Shown here in pieces: positions 1 to 10,659 of a stretch of 64,000 nucleotides of DNA. Within the stretch, counting starts at the first letter, position 1. Each line of letters begins with the position of its first letter. The notes beneath the pieces are model-generated. The model did no database searches and was not told where the DNA came from. It saw only the letters and a list, made by a program, of their open reading frames with translations. Source of the stretch: Diadophis punctatus similis (Eukaryota; Chordata; Lepidosauria; Squamata; Dipsadidae); the NCBI GenBank assembly GCA_023053685.1, contig JALIGW010000016.1:7966501-8030500 (forward strand), in the 5' to 3' direction. A program made the translations under genes and the position numbers.

Positions 1-1341
1 GGCAGACTTGTGATAAAGCAAACATTGGGGTTTGATTTTTATTTGATGATGATGTTAATATGGCTCTGCACTACATCCTACAACATCTTGAATCTCCAAA
101 GACCTACGCAAGGGTCCTCTTTGTAGACTTTAGTTCAGCATTCAACACCATCATACCGGTCATTCTTCTAACTAAACTAAATCAGCTAGCGGTACCTGAA
201 CACACTTGTAAGTGGATCACAAGCTTCCTAACAGAAAGGAAGCAGCAGGTGAAGCTAGGCAAAATCACATCAGATACCTGTACAATTAGCACGGGGGCCC
301 CCAAGGCTGTGTACTCTCACCACTTCTCTTCTCTCTATACACCAATGACTGCATCTCAAATGATTCATCTGTTAAACTACTGAAGTTTGCAGATGATACA
401 ACAGTGATTGGCCTCATTCGAGACAACGATGAAACTGCATACAGACGGGAGGTTGAACAACTAGCCTCGTAGTGTGACCAGAACAATCTGGAACTGAACA
501 CATTCAAAACCGTAGAAATGGTGGTAGACTTTAGGAGAAACCCTCCCATCCTACCACCTCTTACAATACTAGACAACACAGCATCAACAGTAGAGACCTT
601 CAAATTTCTAGGTTCCATCATATCTCAAGACCTAAAATGGTCATCTAACATCAAAGACGTCATCAAAAAAGCACAACAAAGAATGTTCTTTCTGCGCCAA
701 CTCAGGAAGCTCAAACTTCCCAAGGAGCTGCTGATACAGTTCTACAGAGGAATCATTGAGTCTGTCATCTGCACCTCTATAACTGTCTGGTTTGGTTCTG
801 CAACCCAACAAGACAGACACAGACTTCAGAGGATAATCAGAACTGCAGGAAAAACAATTGCTGCCAACCTGCCTTCCATTGAGGACCTGTATACTGCACG
901 AGTCAAAAAGGGGGCCATGAAAATATTTACTGACCCCTCGCATCCTGGACATAAATTACTTCAACTCCTACCCTCAAAACGTCGCTATAAAGCACTGCAC
1001 ACCAAGACAACTAGACACAAGAACAGTTTTTCCCCGAACGCCATCACTCTGCTAAACAAATAATTCCCTCACCACTGTCAAACTATTCACTAGGCTGCAT
1101 TACTATTACTATTAGTTTTTCTCAGCGTTCCTATCACCCATCTCCTCCCACTTATGACTGTATGACTGTAACTTGTTGCTTGTATCCTTATGATTTATAT
1201 TAATATTGATTGTTTCCTGATTGCTTACTTGAACCCTATGACAACCATTCTTGACAAATGTATCTTTTCTTTTATGTACACTGAGAGCATATGCACCAAA
1301 GACAAATTCCTTGTGTGTCCAATCACACTTGGCCAATAAAG
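1..1341 (+). mobile_element. CR1/L2-clade LINE, 3' part of ORF2 and 3' UTR, broken
   Basis: The frame at 60-300 reads a reverse-transcriptase block with VDFSSAFNTI (first catalytic Asp), and a second frame carries FADDT (about 386-400) and then 518-1063 to a stop. The phase changes near 295-310 in a G/C run, and an in-frame TAG follows around 470. The C-terminal part (LLPSKRRYKALHTKTTRHKN, ending LLNK) is typical of CR1/L2-clade ORF2. The 3' UTR ends GGCCAATAAAGAATTCT and passes directly into the (ATTCT)n array. The 5' part is missing or lies outside the window. It is inactive. The exact clade (L2 against CR1/L3) is uncertain. Confidence 0.8.
518..1063 (+). pseudogene. LINE ORF2 C-terminal fragment
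   Basis: This is the longest uninterrupted part of the broken ORF2 (181 codons from an internal Met). It covers the thumb and C-terminal region after the FADD box: a FKFLGSIISQDLKWSSNI segment, then RLQRIIRTAGK, then the KRRYKALHTKTTR tail and stop. It is not translated as an independent gene; the first half of the domain is in another phase upstream. Confidence 0.75.
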
Positions 1342-1450
1342 AATTCTATTCTATTCTATTCTATTCTATTCTATTCTATTCTATTCTATTCTATTCTATT
1401 CTATTCTATTCTATTCTATTCTATTCTATTCTATTCTATTCTATTCTATT
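1342..1450 (+). repeat. (ATTCT)n microsatellite, about 21 units
   Basis: Uninterrupted pentanucleotide repeat beginning directly at the 3' end of the LINE. The complementary unit is a rotation of AATAG. As I recall, AATAG-type arrays seeded by CR1/L3-like LINE tails are characteristic of advanced snakes. Confidence 0.95.
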
Positions 1451-1453
1451 TTG

Positions 1454-1831
1454 ATTCAGAAGATTCTTAAAAATAAAACTGAAAACAGAACTTTTCTTTT
1501 TGGTTTGATGAACAATGGAACTTTATTTGTTGACAGCGGCAAGAATCATATGTACAAAGATGAAAAGGCACACTAATTCTGACAATGGAAGAATAGATAG
1601 TAAAGATGATGGAGTTGGCAGAGATGACAAAACTGACTGTTTTAATTAAAGAGAAGAATTTTTCTATAGCTTTGTTTCTAATGGTTGTTTGTTTCTTTCT
1701 GCTCAAAACTGGGGGGAAAATGAAACTTTGATTTTAAGGTTATGCAAATGGCTTGAAATGTGAAATGCAAAGCGAAAGGTTGAGATTATAATCCTTTGCT
1801 CTCTACTGCACTGAAAAAACTTGGAGGTCAC
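1454..1831. other. Unrecognised AT-rich sequence
   Basis: I see no gene and no recognisable repeat here; open frames are short and lack any domain. Confidence 0.4.
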
Positions 1832-1832
1832 T

Positions 1833-1899
<67 letters not shown>

Positions 1900-1900
1900 C
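1832..1900 (+). repeat. (TTTC)n microsatellite
   Basis: A run of TTTC units ends in a slightly degenerate TCTC/CTTCC stretch. Confidence 0.95.
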
Positions 1901-2427
1901 ACTCTTCCTTTCTTTTTAGTTTTCTAACTTTTGATTCCTCTTGTATTTTTATGTTATAATAAAATTTATAAAATAAAATTCAGTGGAAGTGGTATAAAAC
2001 TGCAACCTAAACTATCACTTTGTAGCAGTAGGAATCTGGTAGCCATTTACTTCTGAGCCGTGCACAAATGGCCATTTTCTCAATGTGGTTCTTTACCTGG
2101 CAGTCAGTATAAAAAATTTCACAGGCATATTCAAAAGGGAAAGATCTTGGCTCACAATGCTCCATCTACCATCTTGCTGATTTTGAGAACTTACCCTGGA
2201 ATGTTGGTACTTCTGTTACTCTGGAAGTCGATAAATAGCAACACTGACCAGCAAGAGCCATCATAGACAATGATGAGAGATGCTGGAAGCTGTAGTTCTA
2301 CCACCATTCTGCTTGTTTCTCTTCTGCTTGTTATTCTCCAAAGTACCCGAAGGCAGGACAAGAAGCAATGGAGGGAAACTAATCAAAGAGAGAAGCAACC
2401 TAGAACTAAGGAGAAATTTCCTGACAG
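1901..2427. other. Unrecognised intergenic sequence
   Basis: There is no gene or clear repeat. The two open frames at 2060-2266 and 2270-2518 lack any domain; the second runs into a CR1 tail. Confidence 0.4.
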
Positions 2428-2612
2428 TGAATTAATCAGTGGAATGACTTGCCTCCAGAAGTTGTGCGTGCTCCAGTGCTGGAAGTGTTTAAGAAGAATT
2501 GGACAATCATTTGTCTGAGATGGTATAGGGTCTCCTGCTTGAGCAGGGGATTGAACTAAAAGACCCCAAGGTCACTTCCAACTCCTTTGTTATTTTGTTA
2601 TTCTGTTATTAT
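2428..2612 (+). mobile_element. CR1 LINE 3' end
   Basis: The segment reads like the CR1 3' terminal region: TGGAATGACTTGCCTCCAG, then TAGGGTCTCCTGCTTGAGCA and GGGGATTGAACTAAAAGACC, closing with TTCCAACTCC and a short TTATT tail. It is 5' truncated, as is usual for CR1. Confidence 0.8.
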
Positions 2613-2754
2613 TATGAGAGAAATAGGAGGGAAAAATCAGAGATGAACCTCCTTCGATAATATTCAGAGGCAATTAGCTACAGGCAACAGGGACCTGGCC
2701 AGACAGGTGATGTCCATTTTTATTCCTTTTTGAATCTCAGTTCAGACTATGTTG

Positions 2755-3012
2755 AGGCCAGGTTCTCTTCCCTATCAGCACTTCACCAGGAAAGGGTTTC
2801 TCAACAGAATATATATATATTCTGTCGAGAAACCCTTTCCTGGTGAAGTGCTGATAGGGAAGAGAACCTGGCCTAGAGGTTAAAACTGCTGCCTTACAAG
2901 CATACTGCCCAGGTTCAAATCCCACTAAGTGTATGGCTATCTGACGAGAGCAAAATAGCTCGAAATAGATCTATAATAGTCTCCCTTTATTTTCATTTAT
3001 CAGCAAAAAATG

Positions 3013-3014
<2 letters not shown>
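2755..3014 (+). mobile_element. tRNA-derived SINE, copy A, with inverted 5' duplication
   Basis: A SINE copy spans about 2821-3014: head CCCTTTCCTGGTGAAG, an A-box-like TGGCCTAGAGG, a B-box-like GGTTCAAATCC, and a 3' body ending TTATCAGCAAAAAATG that passes into an (AC)n run. Directly upstream (2755-2812) lies the reverse complement of its first 55 or so bases, separated by a short AT spacer. This forms a near-perfect hairpin. It is the same family as copy B at 3313-3510. Confidence 0.7.

Positions 3015-3069
<55 letters not shown>
3015..3069 (+). repeat. (AC)n microsatellite at a SINE tail
   Basis: A pure dinucleotide run starts exactly at the 3' end of SINE copy A. Copy B ends CCTACATATATATA, so the tail itself probably seeded the array. 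Confidence 0.95.
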
Positions 3070-3070
<1 letters not shown>

Positions 3071-3202
3071 TTTTCTGTCGTGTTATCCTGGTGTACCCAA
3101 ATATGGGAGAGAAAGCATCACAGCTTCCTTTTTGCCTTTCAGCCCCTCACTGGGACCATCCAGGCTGTTTTTTATATAGCCGACACACTATTCTATATGT
3201 GT

Positions 3203-3510
3203 AGGATTTTTTTGCTGATAAATGAAAATAAAGGGAGACTATTATAGATCTATTTTGAGCTTATTTTGCTCTCGTCAGATAGTCATACCCCTTACTGGGA
3301 TTTGAACCATATATATAACCCTTTCCTGGTGAAAGAGCTGATTGGGAACAGAGCCTATGGCCTAGTGGTTAATTTGCTGCCTTACAAGGCAGCCGGCCCG
3401 GGTTCAAATCCCAGTAAGGAGTATGGCTATCTGACGAGAGCAAAATAAGCTCGAAATAGATCTATAATAGTCTCCCTTTATTTTCATTTATCAGCAAAAA
3501 ATCCTACATA
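3203..3510 (+). mobile_element. tRNA-derived SINE, copy B, with inverted 3' duplication
   Basis: The SINE copy runs from about 3317 (CCCTTTCCTGGTGAAAG) through TGGCCTAGTGGTTAA (A box), the stem-loop CTGCCTTACAAGGCAG and the B box GGTTCAAATCC to the same 3' body as copy A. Upstream, 3203-3311 is the reverse complement of the last ~108 bases (3400-3507), so the element has very long inverted ends. The position of the TAC triplet in the anticodon-like loop suggests a tRNA-Val origin, which is only a guess. Confidence 0.7.
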
Positions 3511-3539
3511 TATATATAATCTTAGTACAAGCATGATTA

Positions 3540-4146
3540 AGAGTTCAAGAACTATGAATATATGGGTACATTAGGACAGGAACGGTAGGCACGATTGTGC
3601 GCTTATGCACGCCCCTTACAGGCCTCTTAGGAATGGGGTGAGGTCAATGGTAGATAATCTGAGGTTGAAGTTTTTGGGGTTTGGGAAAGAAACCACAGAG
3701 TCAGGTAAAGTGTTCCAGGCATTGACCACTCTGTTGTTGAAGTCGAATTTTTTGCAATCAAGTTTGGAGCGGTTGACATTGAGTTTGTATCTATTGTGAG
3801 CTCATGCATTATTGCGGTTGAAGCTGAAGTAGTCATTAACAGGTAGGACGTTGTGGCAGATAATTTTGTGAGCAACAGTTAGGTCAGATCTAAGGCGGCG
3901 TAGTTCTAGATTTTCAAGTCCTAAAATTTCAAGTCTGGTTTCATAAGGTATTCTGTTGCGAAAAGTGGAATGTAATACTTTTCTTGTGGGTTCCAGACAG
4001 ATGAGCTGTATTCAAGAATAGGTCTAGCAAATGTTTTGTATGCTCTGGTTAAGAGTACAATGTTACCAGAGAAGAAGCTACGCAAGATTAGGTTTACCAC
4101 TCTTAATGCCTTCTTTGCTATGTTGTTGCAGTGGGTTCTGGCGCTT
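3540..4146 (-). mobile_element. CR1/L3-like LINE, ORF2 C-terminal region
   Basis: Read on the minus strand this encodes ...YETRLEILGLENLELRRLRSD..., ...NRYKLNVNRSKLDC..., ...RVVNAWNTLPDSVV..., the usual C-terminal end of a snake-abundant CR1-like ORF2. Stops and small shifts break it. A second copy of the same region lies at 5505-6030. A SINE adjoins the upstream end. Confidence 0.75.
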
Positions 4147-4149
4147 AGA

Positions 4150-4403
4150 TCATTATAGCAATAGCACTTAGACTTATATACCGCTTCATAGTGCTTTTAC
4201 CACTCTCTCTAAGCAGTTTACAGAGTTCAGCATATTGCCCCCAACAATCTGGGTCCTCATTTTACCGACCTCAGAAGGATGGAAGGCTCAGTCAATCTTG
4301 AGCCTGGTGAGATTTGAACAGCTGAACTGCTGAACTAGCAGTCAGCTGAAGTAGCCTGCAGTGCCTGCAGTGCTGCATTTTAACCACTGCGCCACCTCGG
4401 CTC
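4150..4403 (-). mobile_element. Sauria-type tRNA-derived SINE
   Basis: On the minus strand it starts GAGCCGAGGTGGCGCAGTGG (A box), has a B-box-like GTTCAAATCTC, a central block with CAGCCTTCCATCCTTC-like sequence and GATTGTTGGGGGCAATATGC, and a 3' part ending AAGTGCTATTGCTATAATG. The family name is recalled, not searched. Confidence 0.8.
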
Positions 4404-4593
4404 TTTATAAATTAGTGAATAGTTAACTGAGGCAATAATAACGTGGTAAAAAGTAACTCTTAGATACAGCTGGGAAGCAAGATAAAATGTGATCTTGGGT
4501 GGTAGTCATAACAACTTCAAGTGGCAGATTTCTTTTGTGTTGTATATTTTCTTGAAACCTGGACTTATTTCACTCCAAAAGGTGGGAAGGACA

Positions 4594-4595
<2 letters not shown>
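4404..4595. other. Unrecognised sequence
   Basis: No gene or repeat recognised between the SINE and the (AC)n array. Confidence 0.4.

Positions 4596-4645
<50 letters not shown>
4596..4645 (+). repeat. (AC)n microsatellite
   Basis: About 25 uninterrupted AC units. Confidence 0.95.
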
Positions 4646-4647
<2 letters not shown>

Positions 4648-5504
4648 TCTTAAACCGAACATTTGACATTAAGAAACATTAGGTCAAATTTAATGTTCAT
4701 TTTAATTTAATTAATATGAAATTAAATTTAGTAAAGACAATTAACTCCCGTGTTTTCCCTATGGTTAGAATCAAATTTACAATTTGTCCCCCCCCCCTAT
4801 TTATAACATCTTTCCCCCTTGGAGGAAAGAGGACTGGAACAGTTCACAATATTCTCAATAAGTCAGCACTGTAGACTTAAATAAATCTTTGAATCATACA
4901 ATATGTGAGACACTCAAACCTTATCCTTTTAATTTCCCATGTTGTACCCTTTTAAAAATGCATACACTTGTTAGATGTCATTCCAGATTCCATTCAGCAT
5001 TTCTTTATGGTTTCAATTAAATATTTAACACTTAGATTGCACCATAATCCAAGCAGCAACCATTAATTTACTGGTTTTACTACACTGGAGAGGAGGCTCC
5101 ACATTATTGTTGGACTGACATTCAGCCAGTGAACAAAGTGACTGCCTTGTAACATCCATTTAGTCTGCCAGAAAGACAGCAAGGGAAAGGACTAGTGGAG
5201 GAAAAAAAACCTACTAATTTTGGATTTCCTAATTAGCAAACAACTGTACAATAAAGATACAAAAACATCAGAAATGTAATCCATCTGTTTAAATGAAAAG
5301 CAAAACATGATGCTTCCTTTTTAATGGTCTTGCAACCTCAGTGCACTAATAAGCATTCTGAAAAGCTGCCTTGGCAGTTAGAACGGTAAAGATGGTAAAG
5401 TCCCTTCATAAGAGTCTGGTATTTCAAAACGTTTTACATAATTCATTTGGGGAATTAAGTGTCATTCATTGACTTATTTTATTTTTTAAATTTTTTTATT
5501 TGTC
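4646..5504. other. Unrecognised AT-rich intergenic sequence
   Basis: There is no open frame of note and no repeat I can name. A short C-run lies near 4788-4797. Confidence 0.4.
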
Positions 5505-6030
5505 AAACACGTACAAGATAGCAGGTATAGGTATAAACATAAACATAAGCAAAGTAAGTACAGATAAATGAGGACAATAGGACAGGACAGGGATGGTAGG
5601 CACAGTGGTGCGCTTATGCACGCCCCTTACAGACCTCTTAGGAATGGGGTGAGGTCGACAATAGACAGTCTAAGGTTAAAGTTTTGGGGTTTGGGGAAGA
5701 AACCACAGAGTCGGGTAGTGAATTCCAGGCATTGCTCACTCTGTTGCTGAAATTGTATTTTCTGCAGTCGAGTTTGGAGCGGTTTACATTAAGTTTGAAT
5801 CTGTTGTGTGCTCGTGTATTGTTGTGGTTGAAGCTGAAGTAGTCATTGACAGGTAGGACATTGTGGCAGATGATTTTATGAACTACATTTAGATCAGTTC
5901 GAAGGCGACGTAGTTCTAGATTGTCTAAGAATATTTCAAGTCTGGTGGCATAAGGTATTCTGTTGCGAGTGGAGGAGTGGAGGACTCTTCTTGTGAAATA
6001 TTTTTGGACTCTCTCGATTGTATTAATGTC
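5505..6030 (-). mobile_element. CR1/L3-like LINE 3' end, second copy
   Basis: This matches 3560-3960 closely over TGCGCTTATGCACGCCCCTT, the 'gaatggggtgaggtc' block and the Trp-Asn-Leu-Pro region on the minus strand. It also keeps the 3' terminal part, TTTTTATTTGTCAAACACGT on the plus strand. It is 5' truncated near 6030 and has lost the frame. Confidence 0.75.
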
Positions 6031-6548
6031 CTTGACTCGAGATGTTTTGCTCCTGAACTGGAAGTTCTCCCCACTCCCTCACCTCAAACCGCACCAGTTC
6101 TTCGAGCCCCTGACACAAGAGGGAAAATCTCTTTCCTGGCAATACATATGCAAAAATAACCAATTATTAACAGGTTAACAGAGTTGGAAGGGACCTTAAT
6201 AATTAACATTTGCTATCCTTGGTGACACCCCAAATCTGTTCTCTAAAGTGGTGCTTCATCCCCTTTCCTGGCAAATCTACACCTGACACAAACATACAGC
6301 TTTCTATAAAAATAGCTTGTGTGGGGGGAATAGATAAACCTGTGCTACTATAATGGGCTGTGAAAATAACAGAAGGGACAGAAGGAAGAGCCACAGCCTA
6401 GACAATGGTCAGAGAAGAGATACCTTAGCCCACAGAAGAAATGGGGCTGGAGAAAGGATCTCCACCTGTTCCCTGGAAAAAGAAGGCAAGGGAGGGAAGG
6501 AAGGACTGCTTTCAGGCTTGCAAGATAATCTTACTGTAACTTTACATA
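6031..6548. other. Intergenic sequence with a short CR1-tail remnant
   Basis: A fragment AACAGAGTTGGAAGGGACCT (6177-6196) is a minus-oriented CR1 3' terminus. The rest is unrecognised. Confidence 0.4.
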
Positions 6549-6904
6549 AGGTAAAGGTAAAGGTTCCCCTTGCACATATGTGCTAATTGTTCCCGACTCT
6601 AGGGGGTGGTGCTCATCTCCGTTTCAAAGCCGAAGAGCCAGCGCTGTCCGAAGATGTCTCCATGGTCATGTGGCCAGCATGACTAAACACCAAAGGTGCA
6701 TGGAATGCTGTTACCTTCCTACCAAAGGTGGTCCCTATTTTACTACTTGCATTTTTAATGTGCTTTCGAACTGCTAGGTTGGCAGAAGCTGGGACAAGTA
6801 ACGGGAGCTCACCCTGTTATGCGGCACTAGGGATTCGAACTGCTGAACTGCTGACCTTTCGATCGACAAGCTCAGCATCTTAGCCACTGAGCCACTGTGT
6901 CCCT
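6549..6904 (-). mobile_element. tRNA-derived SINE, family 2 (AACCTTTACC tail)
   Basis: On the minus strand it begins GGGACACAGTGGCTCAGTGG (A box TGGCTCAGTGG), carries a B-box region CAGTTCGAATCCCTAGTGCC, and ends GGGGAACCTTTACCTTTACC. Two further copies are at 8993-9351 and 58518-58875. The 63-residue and 110-residue open frames across it are accidental. Confidence 0.8.
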
Positions 6905-7794
6905 GTGGTAACCTTACATATTTATATATATTTATTGCATTCATATGCCATCTTACTATTGACTGACTCTGGGCGACTATAAGGGTAACTGCCTTATAAT
7001 AAAGGCACTGGCAGCACTCATTATTTTGATTTCCTGACTGGGCTACTTTGAAGAACCAATAAATGCTTACCCACAATACTTTTTTATTGGGTTTATTTGT
7101 CTCCAAATGCCATTAGCCTGATATTGGCTAATAAATGCAGGATTTTTCTTAATTATTATGGAGGGAAACCTGATTTTTAAAAAAGACACTTGGCACTACT
7201 TCTTGAGCAGAAAGCTCATGATTAACCTTTTTTGTCAAGTCTTTTCTTTCTCCCCAGGTTATGACAGGAGACAAACTAAGACTGACAACCGTAAACCGAC
7301 TGTAAACTCAAGGTTGTCTTCTCTTTTTCATCAGAGCTAAGAGCCTTTTTCTTAGCAAGGTTTGTTGAAAGGATACTTGGAGCTGGGCATTTTTGTGAGA
7401 ATCCCCTTGGTGATAAAATGGCTATTACAAAATCTTAAGAAAGGAGGCCATGGGGAAAGATAGGGATGCAGACAGATTTTATTTTTGGAACTAAATGCAC
7501 TTCCAACTTACAAAAATATATAACAAGAAAGAGCAGTGTTAGACAGGCGTTTACCAAACCCATGTAAACTTTGCCCTCACCAAGACACACAAACATACAT
7601 GTATACTGTCCTTTCATGTGCATTCTCAAGCGTGTCTGTGGGGTGGTGAACATGATCAATATGGTGACTACAATCATGTGATTGAAACGCCACCAGTCTT
7701 TTACATGTCTTGTGATGCACCTAAAAAAGAGTGGACTTCAATCACATAGCTTGACTATCATCGTGACTAATTTGCTCCGTGGACACTCCTGAAT
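6905..7794. other. Unrecognised intergenic sequence
   Basis: No gene or repeat recognised. Confidence 0.4.
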
Positions 7795-7979
7795 CAGAGG
7801 TGGGTTCCTACCGGTTCTAACTGGTTCTTTAGAACCGTTAGTAACTCGGTGATGATGTCATGGAGCTGGTTCTGTCGGTGTCTCCGTGGGTGCTGCCATC
7901 TTGGATTTTTTTATTGTGCGCACGCACACGCCGTGACCCTGAGCAAACCAGCAGCAAAAGGATCCAGAACCCGCCCCTG
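7795..7979 (+). mobile_element. hAT-type MITE (CAGAGGTGGGTTC family)
   Basis: The element starts CAGAGGTGGGTTCCTACC and ends AGAACCCGCCCCTG, forming terminal inverted repeats. It is flanked on both sides by the identical 8-base direct repeat TCCTGAAT (7787-7794 and 7980-7987), the target-site duplication length of hAT transposons. It is 185 bp and non-coding. Confidence 0.85.
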
Positions 7980-7987
7980 TCCTGAAT

Positions 7988-8992
7988 GCATAACTTTCTC
8001 TATTTGTTAACTTCTATCTCACTTCTCACTACACATACATAATGCTTAATACGTTGGACTAGTGCCAAGGAGACCCAGGATCTAGTTCACCACATTCTTG
8101 GGTGACTTTGGGCCAGTCACTCATGATAGCCCAACTTACCCCATAGGGTTATTGTTTGGGTGGAGGGAGAAGGGGGAAGGAAGAAAGAACAATGCTGAGC
8201 TCCTGTACAAAAAAATAGAACTTAATCTAACAAATAAATATGTGGGATTTGGAGCCTTTTTTAAAGGAGGTCAAGATGCATTAATGTCGAGAATGAAATA
8301 TACACAAAGATGCACACAATTTCCAGTGGAAAAGAAATGAACTAGTATGAGAATAGAACAAACTGAACTTATGAACTGAAATAACTACGAGAAACCTTGT
8401 TACACATTTAAACATTACATATAGAAGGGAATCAATTCCGCTAATCTACATAAATTATATTCAGAATATTTATTTTAATATTGCAGGCTCAGTGGCAAGA
8501 AAAATATCAATACAACAGGCATGTGTTCAAAATACAAATAAGCATCCATTATCTGAAGAATCTTCCAGACATACCAAACATCAAGTGTGATAAAAGACAA
8601 ATGCAAAACTAATACTACAGAATTAAAAGCAGCAGGTCTCTGGTCATTATTCAAGATAGAGGCTAATTTAATTGAAAAGAAAAGATTGACTAAATTGACT
8701 GAGGTCACTAGTGGAAAATTGCAAGTGCACATAAAATACATAACGTAGTGAAATTCAAAGAAATCGTCAGCTTTAATTTGTTATACGCAATGCTGAGATG
8801 GAAAATTGGTTCTTCTCCAGGGTCCTGAAGGTTTCTTAAATTTTTAGTTCTTTAGTGGGCTGCAGCTTTTGGTTTGTTTGATTGGTAAAAATTTGCCCAC
8901 AAAGACTTTGTGCTAATGCACATTAGACGCACTGCAGCCATAGAAGATCAACAAACATTTTATTTATTTATATCTTGCTGTTTTCATCTTTT
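7988..8992. other. Unrecognised intergenic sequence
   Basis: No gene or repeat recognised; AT-rich from about 8340. Confidence 0.4.
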
Positions 8993-9351
8993 GGGGACGC
9001 GGTGGCTCAGTGGCTAAGATGCTAAGCTTGTCGATCAGAAAGGTCAGCAGTTCGGCGGTTTGAATCCCTAGTGCCGCGCAACGGAGTGAGCTCCCATTAC
9101 TTGCCCCAGCTTCTGCCAACCTAGCAGTTCAAAAGCTCGTAAAAAATGGAAGTAGAAAAATAGGGACCACCTTAGGTGGGAAGGTAACAGCGTTCCGTGC
9201 TCCTTCGGCATTTGGTCATGCCGGCCACATGACCACAGAATCATCATCAGACAGCGCTGGCTCTTTGGCTTAGAAATGGAGATGAGCACTGCCTCCTAGA
9301 GTTGGGAATCACTAGCACATATGTGCGAGGGGAACCTTTACCATTACCTTA
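8993..9351 (+). mobile_element. tRNA-derived SINE, family 2
   Basis: Plus-oriented copy: GGGGACGCGGTGGCTCAGTG head with A box, GGTTTGAATCCCTAGTGCC B-box region, the TGCCGGCCACATGACCAC middle block and the GGGGAACCTTTACCATTACC tail. Confidence 0.85.
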
Positions 9352-9399
9352 TTTTCATCTTTATTGTGCTGATTTTCTTTTCAATTCTATCACCTAATG

Positions 9400-9809
9400 C
9401 AGGGCTGCATCAGGGTTGTGGTTGATCTCAGGAGGCTGGGTGGGTGTGGCCGGGTGGTCGCAGCCAACTGGGTGGACTTGGGCAGGGTGGGTGTGGCCAG
9501 CTCGATGTCACTCACATCAGGGGCGCCTGTGGTGGCCCAGGTGGGGCTGGGGGATGCATTGTCTCCAGCACATGCCCAGGGGGCAGGACAGGGGTGGCCC
9601 CTTGCTAGCTCCAGGGTGGCCCTGTGGATCTAAGGCTGACTGAGTTCTGGCCTGGAAGGCCACCACCAAGTTGTAGATCAGCACCTGGCTGGCCTGGGGC
9701 TGAAGTGCTGGAAGCTGGTCCTTCGCTGTTTCCAGGACAGGCTGGTGGGCCAGATCTAACCACATTGCAGGCTGGATCCAGCCCATGGCTCTTCAGCTTG
9801 ACACCCCTG
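9400..9809 (+). mobile_element. hAT-type element (CAGGGGTGTCAAACTC family), left end deleted
   Basis: The right end CTTGACACCCCTG and internal blocks (GGCTGCATCAGGGTTGTGG, CTTCGCTGTTTCCAGG, GGGCCAGATCTAA) match the element at 13369-13665. Perfect 8-base direct repeats ACCTAATG flank it (9392-9399, 9810-9817). The left inverted repeat has lost about 25 bases after CAGGG. The GC-rich open frames inside are not genes. Confidence 0.85.
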
Positions 9810-9817
9810 ACCTAATG

Positions 9818-10254
9818 CTACCTTATTTGAACAATTCTCAATGCAGATTTTTTCTGTTAAATTACTGATGATCCTGCAGTTAAATCTTAAGTGCTAAACT
9901 AAATAACTATTCAAAAAGATCAGATTGCCCAGAACTGCAATGATATATTGATTCTTTGCCAAGTCTCGTCTTTCTTTTTGTTGGAATAATTAAGAACTAG
10001 GATATGGCAGCAGGGATTATATTCCTTGCTTTAATGTAAAAAACTCAATATTAGAAAATATAGTATGGTTTATAAAATTATTCCGAATTAAAATATAGTA
10101 GTTCTTTGGATTATTGGAAATAACGTTCATGGAATTTTAATTCAAGGAGTGGGCTTTTTTTTATTGATGAAGTGCCATCAAGTCAGTGCTGACCGTCAGG
10201 GACCACATGGATAGACCTACAAGGTCCCTTCCAACTCTAATAATAATCTAAAAT
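9818..10254. other. Intergenic sequence with small repeat fragments
   Basis: Around 10167-10240, AAGTGCCATCAAGTCAGTGC and a CR1-tail fragment (ACAAGGTCCCTTCCAACTCT) can be seen. The remainder is unrecognised. Confidence 0.4.
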
Positions 10255-10385
10255 CTAAATCTTTATCACTGGAAGCTTTCAAAAAGAGACTGGACTGTCA
10301 TCTGTCAAAAATGGTGTAGGGTCTCCTGCTTGTGCAGGGGATTGGACTAGATGACCTACAAGGTCCCTTCCAACTCTGTTAAACT
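10255..10385 (+). mobile_element. CR1 LINE 3' end
   Basis: GGTGTAGGGTCTCCTGCTTG, then GGGGATTGGACTAGATGACC and AAGGTCCCTTCCAACTCTGT, is the classic CR1 terminus. It is 5' truncated. Confidence 0.85.
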
Positions 10386-10659
10386 GTATGATTTGTCTGA
10401 ACCTTTCAGGACTTCCAATGGTGCACCATCACCATTGTAATTAAGTTCATCCATCCTATTAAAGGTTGTCCACTGCTTCTTTTTCCTTTCATCTTTTCCA
10501 GCATTAAAGACTTCTAAAGAGAGTTCAGTCTTCAAATAATGTGTTCAAAATATAATAATTTAACCCTGGTCATTTAGGCAAAAGAAGGTGGAAGGATAAC
10601 ATTACTCTCTTACCATTGAGTGTTTTGCTGGCCTATCCATCATCTAAGTTATTAGGAAT

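Noticed and set aside
8993..9060. tRNA-like sequences with A and B boxes (also at 2880, 3360, 6840, 20100, 58810)
   Set aside because: The boxes belong to SINE heads; acceptor stems do not pair and the same bodies recur in several copies, so these are not functional tRNA genes.
9397..9815. Several overlapping GC-rich frames of 63-89 codons
   Set aside because: All lie within a non-coding hAT element bounded by 8-base duplications.
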